A stretch of 64,000 nucleotides of DNA from Cyclobacterium jeungdonense (lineage in GTDB: Bacteria > Bacteroidota > Bacteroidia > Cytophagales > Cyclobacteriaceae), in assembly GCF_010994275.1 (NCBI RefSeq), contig NZ_WMCD01000001.1:868001-932000 (forward strand), read 5' to 3'. The position numbers and the translations under genes are program-made. This document shows, in pieces, positions 41,094-50,700 of the stretch. Every line of letters begins with the position of its first letter. Positions within the stretch are counted from its first letter, which is position 1. Below the pieces are notes generated by a model, which saw only the letters and a program-made list of their open reading frames with translations, searched no databases and was not told the origin of the DNA.

Positions 41094-42638
41094 ATGTTTA
41101 AGGACTTAAACCGTGATTTACCGGCCAGTATCGTTGTTTTTTTTGTAGCCCTACCCTTATGTCTGGGCATAGCACTGGCCTCCGGAGCCCCACTTTTTTC
41201 AGGAATTATCGCAGGAATTATCGGAGGGATAGTAGTTGGAATAGCCAGTGGTTCTCCCTTGGGAGTGAGTGGCCCCGCAGCGGGGCTGGCTGTCATCGTT
41301 TTTTCTGCCATCGAAGAATTGGGAGGGAATTGGGAATTTTTCCTGGTTTCTGTAGTCATCGGAGGGATCATACAACTTATATTGGGATTTGCCAAAGCAG
41401 GTTTTATTGCCTATTTCTTTCCAACATCGGTCATTAAGGGGATGTTGACGGGGATTGGTTTGTTGATAATTTTGAAACAAATTCCTCATGCATTGGGATG
41501 GGATAAAGATGTATTGGGAGATTTTGCATTTTCTCAGATCGATGGTGAAAATACTTTTACTGAGATTATTGCTGCATTTCAAAATATCACACCAGGCGCA
41601 TTGTTGATCACGGTGATATCAATGGCCATTCTGATTCTCTGGGAAATGGTGTTATCTAAAAAACATAAAATATTTCAATTATTACAGGGACCTGTTGTGG
41701 TGGTATTGGTTGGCATATTGATGTACTATCTTTACCAAACCGATATTTTGAATTTTTCTTTAAATAGCACTCAGGTAGTCAATATCCCTGTCCCTGAAAA
41801 TGCTAGCGATTTTTTTGGTCAATTTACATTCCCTGATTTTTCTGCATTGGCCATGCCGGAAATATGGAGAATAGGGGTTATCATAGCAGTGGTAGCCAGT
41901 TTGGAAACGCTTTTATGCGTAGAAGCCACAGATAAATTGGACCCGCAAAAAAGAGTTACTCCAACCAACAGAGAGCTAAAAGCACAAGGTCTGGGCAATA
42001 CCATTTCAGGTTTGGTTGGGGGATTACCCATTACACAGGTCATTGTCAGAAGTTCTACCAATATTGCATTTGGGGGAAGGACAAAAATGTCAGCCATTAT
42101 ACATGGCTTCTTTCTGCTAATCAGTGCCATTACTATTGCCAATGTTCTAAACATGATTCCTTTGGCCAGCTTGGCAGCCATATTATTTTTAGTTGGCTAT
42201 AAATTGGCGAAACCTTCCTTATTTAAGCAAATGTATTCACTGGGAAGAGAGCAGTTTGTTCCTTTTATAGTCACAGTAGTGGCCATATTGCTAACAGACC
42301 TGTTACAAGGAATAGCAGCAGGTATGATCGTTGGCGGTTTTTTTACGCTGTATCATAGCTACCGTAATTCTCACCATATGAAAGAAGAGGTCTCAGATGA
42401 AAAGGGGGTTAAGGTTTATCATTTAATTCTAGCCGAAGAAGTTTCCTTTTTTAATAAAGCTAGTGTAATCAAGGAGTTGGACAAAATACCTCCCGGATCA
42501 AAGGTAGTAATTGATTGCACAAAATCGGTTTCTATCTCTTATGACGTAATAGAGGTCATTAAAAACTTTGAGGTAAATGCGAAAATGAAAGATATTACCG
42601 TAGAAAAAATCAACTTTAGGGACCCTGTTGAAAATTAA
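41094..42638 (+). CDS. SulP family inorganic anion transporter with degenerate STAS-like C-terminus
   Basis: The 514-residue inner-membrane protein has the SulP core (about 1-425) with PASIVVFFVALPLCLGIALASGAP... start, SGPAAGLAV, EATDKLDP and GLPITQVIVRSS, all typical of the Na+/bicarbonate or sulfate symporter branch. The C-terminal about 90 residues (GVKVYHLILAEEVSFFNKASV...) resemble a short STAS domain. Anions transported could be sulfate or bicarbonate. It is a paralogue of the fusion protein at 50701-53019, but lacks the carbonic anhydrase part. Confidence 0.93.
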   Translation: MFKDLNRDLPASIVVFFVALPLCLGIALASGAPLFSGIIAGIIGGIVVGIASGSPLGVSGPAAGLAVIVFSAIEELGGNWEFFLVSVVIGGIIQLILGFAKAGFIAYFFPTSVIKGMLTGIGLLIILKQIPHALGWDKDVLGDFAFSQIDGENTFTEIIAAFQNITPGALLITVISMAILILWEMVLSKKHKIFQLLQGPVVVVLVGILMYYLYQTDILNFSLNSTQVVNIPVPENASDFFGQFTFPDFSALAMPEIWRIGVIIAVVASLETLLCVEATDKLDPQKRVTPTNRELKAQGLGNTISGLVGGLPITQVIVRSSTNIAFGGRTKMSAIIHGFFLLISAITIANVLNMIPLASLAAILFLVGYKLAKPSLFKQMYSLGREQFVPFIVTVVAILLTDLLQGIAAGMIVGGFFTLYHSYRNSHHMKEEVSDEKGVKVYHLILAEEVSFFNKASVIKELDKIPPGSKVVIDCTKSVSISYDVIEVIKNFEVNAKMKDITVEKINFRDPVEN

Positions 42639-42687
42639 TTTTAAGTACAATTCCTCATTTTACTGGTTAAGGTTATGGTTTCAATTC

Positions 42688-43362
42688 TTAATTTTCATGG
42701 TGCAAGCAATTGGAGGAAATTGTTTGCTTATGGATTCTCGAAATAATTCCAAAAACCATAATACTTAACAAAGCTGCAAAAAAACACCAAATGGAAACTA
42801 AATGATCTGAAAAGAAAATAATAGTGACCATAAAGGATACAAGTACTGCAAACCCCAGAAACCTTACCCCCTTTCTCCCTGCTATAAAGGGGCTTGCTGC
42901 AATGGGGAGAAAATAAAATACACCACTCCATTTTTCCAAAAATACTGGAAAATCCAGTGTATATTTAATGTGTCCAGACCGAATTTCAGCAGAAAAATCA
43001 AAGGCAATCATACAATATAAAAAATAACCGGAAACAGATATTCCCATAAGCAAAAGGACGGAAAGTATCTTTCGCCGCATGGGGTTTTCTTCAAGAAATA
43101 AAATTGAAAGGGGAACCCAAAATGGCCACAATAGCTGAGAAAATCCCAAAAAAATCAAAGTTGGCAAAAACCTCCATTTCGAATGTTCGGTTTCTCCCAA
43201 TCCAATCCAAAGCATCCCCTCAGAAAACTGTTGAAGAGCAAACAGTAATGGAATAACTGAAAAGGGCAAGTATCGGGGATTTTGGGTTTTCTTTATGGTG
43301 GCTATCCCAATTGTTCCCAAAACAATACCTGCTCCAAAACTTGCTTCGGCTGAAAAACACAT
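42688..43362 (-). CDS. DUF6629 family membrane protein
   Basis: This 224-residue protein begins MCFSAEASFGAGIVLG, the family signature, and contains about seven transmembrane helices. Conserved features include the N-terminal Cys-Phe-Ser-Ala and ALQQFSEGMLWIGLG. Function is unknown. It is transcribed towards the SulP gene. Confidence 0.85.
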   Translation of the reverse strand: MCFSAEASFGAGIVLGTIGIATIKKTQNPRYLPFSVIPLLFALQQFSEGMLWIGLGETEHSKWRFLPTLIFLGFSQLLWPFWVPLSILFLEENPMRRKILSVLLLMGISVSGYFLYCMIAFDFSAEIRSGHIKYTLDFPVFLEKWSGVFYFLPIAASPFIAGRKGVRFLGFAVLVSFMVTIIFFSDHLVSIWCFFAALLSIMVFGIISRIHKQTISSNCLHHEN

Positions 43363-43654
43363 TTGCTGTCCGTTTTATTAAATGGTGAGTTGAGCTAAGA
43401 TAAATCCTAAAATGCATGGTGAATTTATTATGAAGGTCAAAAAATAGATCGGTTAAAAGGAAATGAATATTTTAATTCCTGTATGATTGATTTTAAAGAT
43501 CCGTTTAGCTCGGATTTTCCGGAATCATGAAATCCCTGAAACACCTATTGTATCTAATGGATGGGTATTGTTTTCCAAGGTATTTCTTTTATTCAAAATA
43601 TTTCTAAAAAATAATACTATTTTCTTATTTTAATAATCTAAAAGAAAAGCTATC

Positions 43655-44245
43655 ATGCCAAAAGCAGAAGAACCCGATTTTGACTATCAAAACCATTCTT
43701 ATGCAGATTACCTCAAATGGGATCTGGATGAAATGGTAGAATTGATTAAAGGCCGGATTTTTAAAATGTCCCCCGGCCCCAACAGGCTCCATCAAAAGGT
43801 ATCCGGACACCTTTTCAATGCTTTTTTCAATTACCTCAAAAACAAGCCTTGTGAGACCTATGCTGCGCCCTTTGATGTGCGATTGCCCAGGCATTCCAAA
43901 AAAAATGAAGCGATATATACGGTAGTCCAACCCGATATTTGTGTCATTTGCGATCCGCTCAAACTGGACGATGCCGGATGTGTTGGCGCCCCGGATTTGA
44001 TCGTAGAGATCCTTTCTCCTGGTAACAATCGAAAAGAACTGGTAAACAAATACGAAGTTTACGAGGAATCTGGTGTTAAGGAATACTGGGTTATTCACCC
44101 CATTGAACAAACAGTATTGATTTATTCCCTGATAAATGGGAAATTTCATCCCTCCCGGCTTTTTACGGCAGGTGATGTAGTAAAATCCGCGGTGATCGAA
44201 GGATATCAGTTGGATCTAGATGCTTTTTTTAAAAATATTGCCTGA
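43655..44245 (+). CDS. Uma2 family (DUF820) restriction-endonuclease-fold protein
   Basis: The 196-residue protein has the PD-(D/E)xK pattern of Uma2: an N-terminal helix EMVELIKGRIFKMSP, VQPDICVICDP with D94, PDLIVEILSPGNNRKEL with D114 and E118, and GVKEYWVI. These proteins are very numerous in Cyanobacteria and some Bacteroidota and are putative endonucleases of unknown function. A remnant of a paralogue lies at 40853. No toxin-antitoxin partner is adjacent. Confidence 0.9.
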   Translation: MPKAEEPDFDYQNHSYADYLKWDLDEMVELIKGRIFKMSPGPNRLHQKVSGHLFNAFFNYLKNKPCETYAAPFDVRLPRHSKKNEAIYTVVQPDICVICDPLKLDDAGCVGAPDLIVEILSPGNNRKELVNKYEVYEESGVKEYWVIHPIEQTVLIYSLINGKFHPSRLFTAGDVVKSAVIEGYQLDLDAFFKNIA

Positions 44246-44474
44246 GGACTGCTATCATCTATTTTTCCCCCTTTCACTACAGCTCCGATTGATGGATTTA
44301 CCAGATGAAAATGTTTCAGGGTATCGAAATAGTCCATGGGCATTTATCAAATAACCGTGGCTGGAAAAAGGAACCATCAATGGAATAATTGATAATTTCT
44401 AATTAAAAATGATGCTTCCTTTTTATATTGTAGGCCAAATTCAATGGCTTCAGGCCAATACCTTATTTAAACCC

Positions 44475-45656
44475 ATGTGCCGAATTACTATTTTTCTATT
44501 CCTGCTCCTATCTTATAGTTCCTCCCTATTTGCTCAACCAACCTTCGACCCCAAAGATGGAGACAGGGTGATTTACCTGGGCAATGCGCTAATGGAGAAC
44601 GAGCAACACTATGGATTTTTGGAATACCTGATTACCACCAATCATCCGGAAAAGCACCTTTCCTTTCGAAATCTGGGCTGGTCCGGGGATACCGTTTTTG
44701 GAGATGCCAGAAGTTATTACACCAATCCTCCGGGTCCCTTTGATCTTTTGATCAGCCAAATAAAAGCCACTCGGGCAGATTGGGCATTTTTGGCCTATGG
44801 AGGTATTGAAGCTCAAAGTGGCTCAGATGGGCTTGGTAAGTTTGAACAGGGATTAAATCGGTTGCTGGATTCATTGGAAGCCATGGGTACCAAAGTCCTG
44901 TTGATTTCTACCATTCCCCAATACATGGCTGAAGAGTCGGAGTTATCGAAACAGTATGCTGGCAACCTGAAAACATACAACCAAAGCATGGCAGATCTTG
45001 CAACGACCAGAAACCTGACCTACCTGGATGCCTATGAAGCCTTTGAAAAACAAAACCAAGCTGATCTGTGGGAGCCCAATGGGGTTCACCTGAGCTCGGA
45101 GGGCTATCTGTTATTTGCCCAAACCCTGGTAGAAAAAATGGGCCTGCCGGTCGTAGAACCTACTGAAATCCTGATAGACATCAGGCAAAATTCACTTAAT
45201 TCCCCCAACACTGGGAAACTGTTGAGTGCTGACCCCGATTCGGGCAAATTGGAATTTATTCAAACTAATAATGGCCTACCTCAACTTGTCTCTCAGGATT
45301 CCTTTAAAGGTCCGGAAATCCGTATCCAAGGCTTGAAAAAAGGCTATTATCAGCTTTTTATGGATGGGCAGCTGCTTGCGGTATCCGACCACCGTACCTG
45401 GAACGAGGGGCTTTTTATAGATCTTTCCCAGGCTGGAAAACAATTGCTCGATAGGATACGCGAAAAAGACAAAATATATTTTCAACAATACCGGCCACAA
45501 AACAGGACCTATATCCTGGGTTTCCGCTCCTACGAACAAGGCCGGCATAAGGCTGGACTGGAATCCCTTGATGCCCTGGTTTTTTGGTTGGATGGAAAAA
45601 TCAACCGGACCAAAAATCCGAAAGAGCTTCATTTCACCTTAGAGCCCTTGCCCTGA
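44475..45656 (+). CDS. Exported SGNH-like family protein with altered catalytic residues
   Basis: ATG 44475 gives 393 residues with a signal peptide (MCRITIFLFLLLSYSSSLFA). The SGNH fold is visible: block I IYLGNALMENEQ, block II FRNLGWSGDTVFG, block III YGGIEAQSG and block V NGVHLSSEGY. In this protein block I has G-N-A (36-38) where GDSL hydrolases have G-D-S, and block V has N202-x-x-H205 instead of D-x-x-H. So the classical Ser and Asp are absent, as in several relatives found beside PVC-heme genes. The heme gene begins 38 bp downstream. Function is uncertain. Confidence 0.82.
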   Translation: MCRITIFLFLLLSYSSSLFAQPTFDPKDGDRVIYLGNALMENEQHYGFLEYLITTNHPEKHLSFRNLGWSGDTVFGDARSYYTNPPGPFDLLISQIKATRADWAFLAYGGIEAQSGSDGLGKFEQGLNRLLDSLEAMGTKVLLISTIPQYMAEESELSKQYAGNLKTYNQSMADLATTRNLTYLDAYEAFEKQNQADLWEPNGVHLSSEGYLLFAQTLVEKMGLPVVEPTEILIDIRQNSLNSPNTGKLLSADPDSGKLEFIQTNNGLPQLVSQDSFKGPEIRIQGLKKGYYQLFMDGQLLAVSDHRTWNEGLFIDLSQAGKQLLDRIREKDKIYFQQYRPQNRTYILGFRSYEQGRHKAGLESLDALVFWLDGKINRTKNPKELHFTLEPLP

Positions 45657-45694
45657 AAAAGCGGATTTTTCAATAAAAATGACAATCATTCCCG

Positions 45695-48600
45695 ATGAAA
45701 AATAGTTATCCGATGCTTCCCATATACGATTGTTCCGGTATTAAGCCGAAGAAGGTCGTTAAAAGATTGTTTATTACCCTTCTGCTGCTATGCGGTGGAA
45801 AAGACCTCCTGGCCCAGAATGCCTTGCGGGATATCCCCTCCCCGGACCCCAAGATACAAATGGACATGTTCCAGGTAGCCGATGGTTTTGAGGTGAATCT
45901 CTTTGCTTCCGACCCCATGGTGGTCAAGCCCATTCAAATGAACTGGGACGAAAAAGGAAGGCTTTGGGTAGTCAGCAGCACCGTCTATCCGCACTTAAAA
46001 CCAGGGGAAACAGCCAATGACAAAATCCTGGTTTTGGAGGACAGTAATGGAGATGGAAAAGCCGATATATCGACGGTTTTTGCAGAAGGGCTGTTTACTC
46101 CTACGGGAATTCTTCCCGGAGACGGCGGGGTCTATGTGGCCAATTCCACGGAGATATTGCATTTAAAAGATACGGACGGTGATGGAAAGGCCGACGAATC
46201 CCAAACCATCCTGACCGGATTTGGTACCGGAGATACCCATCATCTCATCCACACCTTCCGCTGGGGACCTGATGGACTGATGTACTTCAATCAATCGATT
46301 TACATCTACAGCCATGTAGAAACTCCCTGGGGGATCCGCCGGCTGGAAGGTGGCGGTGTTTGGCAGTACAATACCAAGACCCGGCAACTGGAAGTCTTTT
46401 CCCGGGGCCTGATCAATCCCTGGGGATTGCAATTTGATAAATGGGGAAGGGCATTTCTTACCGACGGAGCAGGTACGGAAGGTATTAACCATGCTTTTCA
46501 GGGAGCAACATTCGTTACCGCTCCCGGAGCTGACCGTATTTTAAGAGGCTTAAATCCAGGTCAACCGAAACACAGTGGCTTGGATATTGTTTCCGGCAGT
46601 CATTTGCCAGCGGACTGGCAGGGAAGCCTTATTACCAATGATTTCCGTGCCAATCGCATCAACCGGTTTAAGCTGGAAGAGCGGGGCAGCGGATTTATTT
46701 CCACGCAGGAGGAAGATATTTTGTGGACCGACCATATTGGTTTCCGACCCGTGGACATTTTGCAGGGTCCGGACGGGGCCATTTATGTAGCCGATTGGTA
46801 CAATCCCATCATCCAACACGGAGAGGTGGACTTTCACGATCCAAGAAGAGATCAGCAGCATGGCAGGATATGGAGGATTACCAAAAAGAACAGCCCCTTG
46901 GTAGCAAAACCACACTTGGATCAAATGAAGATTCCAGCACTTTTAGAAGTCCTGAAGGCTCAAGAAAGTGGAACAAGACTACAGGCAAAGCTATTACTTA
47001 AATCAAAATCCGAATCAGCGGTCATTCCTGAACTGGAAAAATGGCTGGAAAACCTGTCCCCTGCCGATCCTGATTACGAACATCATTTATTGGAAGGACT
47101 TTGGGTTCACCAGGTCATGGGCAGCCCCTCCCTTCCCCTACTCAAAAAAGTACTACAGGCCAGGGACCCCGGAGCCCGGGCAGCGGCAATTAGGATATTA
47201 AACCAATGGAGAGTTCATGTACCTGATCACATGCAATACCTAAGTCAAGCTATTACAGATAACCATCCCTCAGTCAGGCTGGAAGCCGTGGTTGGTCTGC
47301 AAAATGTAAACGAAGCTGGGTCAGCAGCCCTTGCGCTCAATGTCCTGGATCAGGAAATGGATACCAATCTGGAATTTGCTCTATGGAATACCGTTAAAGC
47401 ATTGAGCAAGAATTGGCTGCCAATGGTTTTGCAAAATCCGGACTACTTTGGAGATATTTCTAAAACCGTTTTTGCTTTGCAAACGGTCAGTGATCCCAAA
47501 GCCATTGCCCTGTTAGGCAAATTATACGAGAAAGATCAAATCCCTGAATCATCCAGGGCGCAAGTAATTCAAACCCTAGCCAGGTACGGTTCTGAAAGGG
47601 AATTGGCCATCATTTTTGCCAACGTACTCTTACCAGACACGGAAAAGTCAGAGAAACTACAGGCATTAGATGCCTTGGTTCAGGCATCACAGCAACGAGA
47701 TCTTTCGCCGTCAAATGGAGGGCAGGGCCTTGAGCTCTTGCTTGATTCAAAAGAGGAAGAGGTGGTTAGCAAAGCCTTACTCCTGGCGGGCACATGGAAA
47801 AAGGTTGAATTACGAGAGAATGTATTACGTTTGATAAACCAGGGGAGTCAGCCCCTGCGTAAAGCAGCACTACAGGCATTGGCACAAATGGGAGACGAGC
47901 CCAGTGAGCAAGCACTTTATGCCTTAGCCACCAGCACCGATAAGCCAAAAACCCAAGTGCTGGCACTTATCGAGCTTGCGGCAGCAAAGCCTGAGGTAGC
48001 ACTTCCCTTTGCGATGGATCTATGGAATCAGAATATTCCGGAAGCAGCAGCAGGAGAATTATTCGGTGCCTTTATGAGAACCGAGCGGGGAACAATGGCA
48101 CTTACAGAAAAGCTCAAAGAAACGAAAATTCCTGACCCCATGGCCCTAGAGGGTAGAAAGGTCATGCAGCGCTACATTCCCTGGCACCGGCGAAATAGTC
48201 CAGTAGCTAAGGAACTCCTTTCCGCGCTGGAAGCATCTGGTGGGGTGTTACCTCCTGAGCGCATGCCCCAACAATTGGATGCTAACCAGGTTTATGCCCT
48301 GGCCCAGGAGGTAAAGACAAAAGCAGACCCCATCATTGGAGAAAGTATTTACCGCAGAAAATCGCTTATGTGCCAAAACTGCCATGCACTGGGTGGAGCA
48401 GGCGGCCGACTGGGGCCGGATTTGAGTTCGCTCGGCACCAGCTCACCCATAGATAACATCATTCAATCCCTGCTGGATCCATCCGAATCGGTCAAGGAAG
48501 GCTACGAACTCCAACGAGTGAATAAGACGGATGGAACGGTGATAATGGGCTATCTGATAAGTGATGGTTCTGAGGAGTTAATCATGCGTGACATGTCGGG

Positions 48601-49216
48601 CATGGAAACTTCCCTTCCCAAAAGCCAGGTAGCTAGTCGGGAAAATGTCCCCGGTTCGCTGATGCCTCCTGGCCTGACAGCAAGCCTGGAAAAGGATGAA
48701 TTTATTAATCTGGTAGGTTACCTGGCCAAATTGGGAAGTTCGGGAGATTTCCGGGTGACCAATGAAAAATTCGTCCGAAACTGGCTGGCAGTTACAGACT
48801 CCCAGGAAATAAACAAGCTTCCCTCCAAAGATAAAGTAGGTACATCGAGCTTCCCTCCTATTAAAAAGGGCAGCCTGCCTCTTTACAGCATGGTGGCCGG
48901 AGGCTTGCCCGTTAACGAAATTCCGTCTTTTACAACGGCCGACGGTAGGAAAATGGGTCTGGTACAGTTTGAGGTGGAAATACTCCTCGAAGGGAAACTT
49001 TCCCTGCAGGTTAATTCAGCGAAGGGCTTAATGGCTTGGGTGAGTGATGAATTGCTCATCTTTGAAAATAGGGAAGCTTCCTGCCAGCTTCCACAAGGAA
49101 AACACCTGGTTCATGTCGCAATTGACCTGGAGGAAAGGAACCAGGATGTCCTTCAGTTAAAAGTAATAGAAACAGGTAGTAATGATTCCCAAAATAAACT
49201 AATGGTCGGAAATTAA
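45695..49216 (+). CDS. Large PVC-type heme protein: beta propeller, HEAT repeats, cytochrome c
   Basis: The 1173-residue protein (ATG 45695, alternative 45713) has an N-terminal signal anchor or signal peptide (KRLFITLLLLCGGKDLLAQ). A GDH-like propeller spans about 50-400 with DSNGDGKAD and DTDGDGKAD calcium-type turns and GPDGAIYVADWYNPII. Long HEAT-like helical repeats (about 400-850) follow, then a cytochrome c domain with CQNCH (C893, C896, H897) and GPDLSSLG, and a C-terminal beta-rich domain of about 220 residues. It probably oxidises a sugar or related compound outside the inner membrane and passes electrons through its heme. It shares an operon with the SGNH-like gene. Confidence 0.9.
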   Translation: MKNSYPMLPIYDCSGIKPKKVVKRLFITLLLLCGGKDLLAQNALRDIPSPDPKIQMDMFQVADGFEVNLFASDPMVVKPIQMNWDEKGRLWVVSSTVYPHLKPGETANDKILVLEDSNGDGKADISTVFAEGLFTPTGILPGDGGVYVANSTEILHLKDTDGDGKADESQTILTGFGTGDTHHLIHTFRWGPDGLMYFNQSIYIYSHVETPWGIRRLEGGGVWQYNTKTRQLEVFSRGLINPWGLQFDKWGRAFLTDGAGTEGINHAFQGATFVTAPGADRILRGLNPGQPKHSGLDIVSGSHLPADWQGSLITNDFRANRINRFKLEERGSGFISTQEEDILWTDHIGFRPVDILQGPDGAIYVADWYNPIIQHGEVDFHDPRRDQQHGRIWRITKKNSPLVAKPHLDQMKIPALLEVLKAQESGTRLQAKLLLKSKSESAVIPELEKWLENLSPADPDYEHHLLEGLWVHQVMGSPSLPLLKKVLQARDPGARAAAIRILNQWRVHVPDHMQYLSQAITDNHPSVRLEAVVGLQNVNEAGSAALALNVLDQEMDTNLEFALWNTVKALSKNWLPMVLQNPDYFGDISKTVFALQTVSDPKAIALLGKLYEKDQIPESSRAQVIQTLARYGSERELAIIFANVLLPDTEKSEKLQALDALVQASQQRDLSPSNGGQGLELLLDSKEEEVVSKALLLAGTWKKVELRENVLRLINQGSQPLRKAALQALAQMGDEPSEQALYALATSTDKPKTQVLALIELAAAKPEVALPFAMDLWNQNIPEAAAGELFGAFMRTERGTMALTEKLKETKIPDPMALEGRKVMQRYIPWHRRNSPVAKELLSALEASGGVLPPERMPQQLDANQVYALAQEVKTKADPIIGESIYRRKSLMCQNCHALGGAGGRLGPDLSSLGTSSPIDNIIQSLLDPSESVKEGYELQRVNKTDGTVIMGYLISDGSEELIMRDMSGMETSLPKSQVASRENVPGSLMPPGLTASLEKDEFINLVGYLAKLGSSGDFRVTNEKFVRNWLAVTDSQEINKLPSKDKVGTSSFPPIKKGSLPLYSMVAGGLPVNEIPSFTTADGRKMGLVQFEVEILLEGKLSLQVNSAKGLMAWVSDELLIFENREASCQLPQGKHLVHVAIDLEERNQDVLQLKVIETGSNDSQNKLMVGN

Positions 49217-49247
49217 CGACGCAAGCCCAGCTATCTCACCGCTTATA

Positions 49248-50531
49248 TCAGGGCTTAGCATGCCTTAATTCCAAGCCAATGGAAGTTCTGGGGACAAAAC
49301 CTTTCCAGGTTTCTTCCAGTGAATTCGCGGATAAATCAAGAAATGATTCGTAATCCAGCCCTTTCAGGTGGATGCCTAAAAAGGCGGTCACAAAGTGCTG
49401 ATTGATATTATTGATTCTTCGTTCCTTCCAAACCGGCTCGCTGTAATGCATGTAATCGGCCTGATCCAGGTCGGGAGATACGGGCGGGTTGGGTGCTACG
49501 TTATGGCGGGCATTTAGATAGGTCAGCAAATATCTGTTTGTATTAACCGCTCCTTCGTAAATGGCTTTGACGCCCTCTTCATAACCAGAAATGTCGTCCT
49601 CACTCCCAGCAATAAGGAAGGTAGGAATCCGGAGGTTTTCAAGTCCTTCTGCGTCCCAAACTCCTCGCTGCATGCCCCAGGGTGCAAACGCTACAATGGC
49701 TTTTACCCTTGAATCTACCGTACCGCTATAGGCAGGATCAGCAAGGCTACGTTCGGCTAATTTTTCACTTCCACCGGTCATTTGAGAAAAAGCCTCTACG
49801 AAACCCGGCGAATAGCCTGCTCCTCCAGCATTCAACACGCCATAGCCCCCCATGGAATAGCCTATTAATGCGGTGTTTGCAGCATCTACCATCCCGGACA
49901 AAAAATGGTCTGAACCAGATTCATTCAACCGGGCCATTTCATTCAGTACAAAGAAATCATCCAGTGCTCGGTGATAGAGGGTGCTGGCAAATTTCCCCGC
50001 ATCTGCATGCGTGGATTCGGTGTGGTCAATCGCCACCACAACGTAGCCCTTGGAAGCCAGGTTTTCGGTCAGATAGGTCATCAGGAAACGGGATCCCGGG
50101 TATCCATGTGAAACAATAATGAGCGGAAATGGCCCCTCGCTGTCGTTGGGAGTTGCATTTCGAATGGCCCGGCCAGAAAAAGAAAAGGCTTCTAGCGGAC
50201 GATCCGGATCGTTAGGGCTTCCTAAATAATCCTGGTAGGTTACCCTCTGGGCATCCGGGCTTTTTGCTGCCGGATACCATACTTCCACCGTCAGCGGCCT
50301 GTCGTATTCAGGAGTTTCATTTTCTTTATAGTTCAGGATGTCCGGCTGATTTTTGTGAAGTAATTCCAGTGTCTGAACCCCTACCTGAAAGTTGCCTCGG
50401 TAAGCCAGCTCAGGGGCATCTGGCAGCGGGTCGCCAAATACAAACGGGTTATTCTGAGAATAAACCGGACTGCCAGTGAAAAACAACAAGATAAAAAGAA
50501 AAAAAGCGGTAGAAGATAAGGTACGAATCAT
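49248..50531 (-). CDS. Exported alpha/beta hydrolase, PAF-acetylhydrolase/dienelactone-hydrolase-like
   Basis: ATG 50531 is preferred over 50585 because it starts the signal peptide (MIRTLSSTAFFLFILLFFTGSPVYS). The 427-residue protein has the nucleophile elbow GYSMGGYG, the oxyanion motif VSHGYPGSR, an Asp in AGSEDDISGY and a C-terminal His in ARHNVAPNP. Family members hydrolyse short acyl esters such as platelet-activating factor. Substrate is unknown. It converges with the heme gene; both ends lie 31 bp apart. Confidence 0.88.
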   Translation of the reverse strand: MIRTLSSTAFFLFILLFFTGSPVYSQNNPFVFGDPLPDAPELAYRGNFQVGVQTLELLHKNQPDILNYKENETPEYDRPLTVEVWYPAAKSPDAQRVTYQDYLGSPNDPDRPLEAFSFSGRAIRNATPNDSEGPFPLIIVSHGYPGSRFLMTYLTENLASKGYVVVAIDHTESTHADAGKFASTLYHRALDDFFVLNEMARLNESGSDHFLSGMVDAANTALIGYSMGGYGVLNAGGAGYSPGFVEAFSQMTGGSEKLAERSLADPAYSGTVDSRVKAIVAFAPWGMQRGVWDAEGLENLRIPTFLIAGSEDDISGYEEGVKAIYEGAVNTNRYLLTYLNARHNVAPNPPVSPDLDQADYMHYSEPVWKERRINNINQHFVTAFLGIHLKGLDYESFLDLSANSLEETWKGFVPRTSIGLELRHAKP

Positions 50532-50700
50532 AAATAGAGTAGCCGGTTTAAGTGTAAGCCTGCGTAAAGATAGGGAATTCTTCATTTCTGTGGTTGGATT
50601 TTTGTAACCTTTAGTTGATGTAAGTAGGACTACAAGAGGTTACCGACCAAAGGTTGTCAATCATTGAATAAGGTTGACGAATTTTCAAGAAATAAAGATT

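Noticed and set aside
49217..49260. Terminator between the converging genes near 49230
   Set aside because: AAGCCC and GGGCTT can pair but the arms are short, far apart and lack a T-run.
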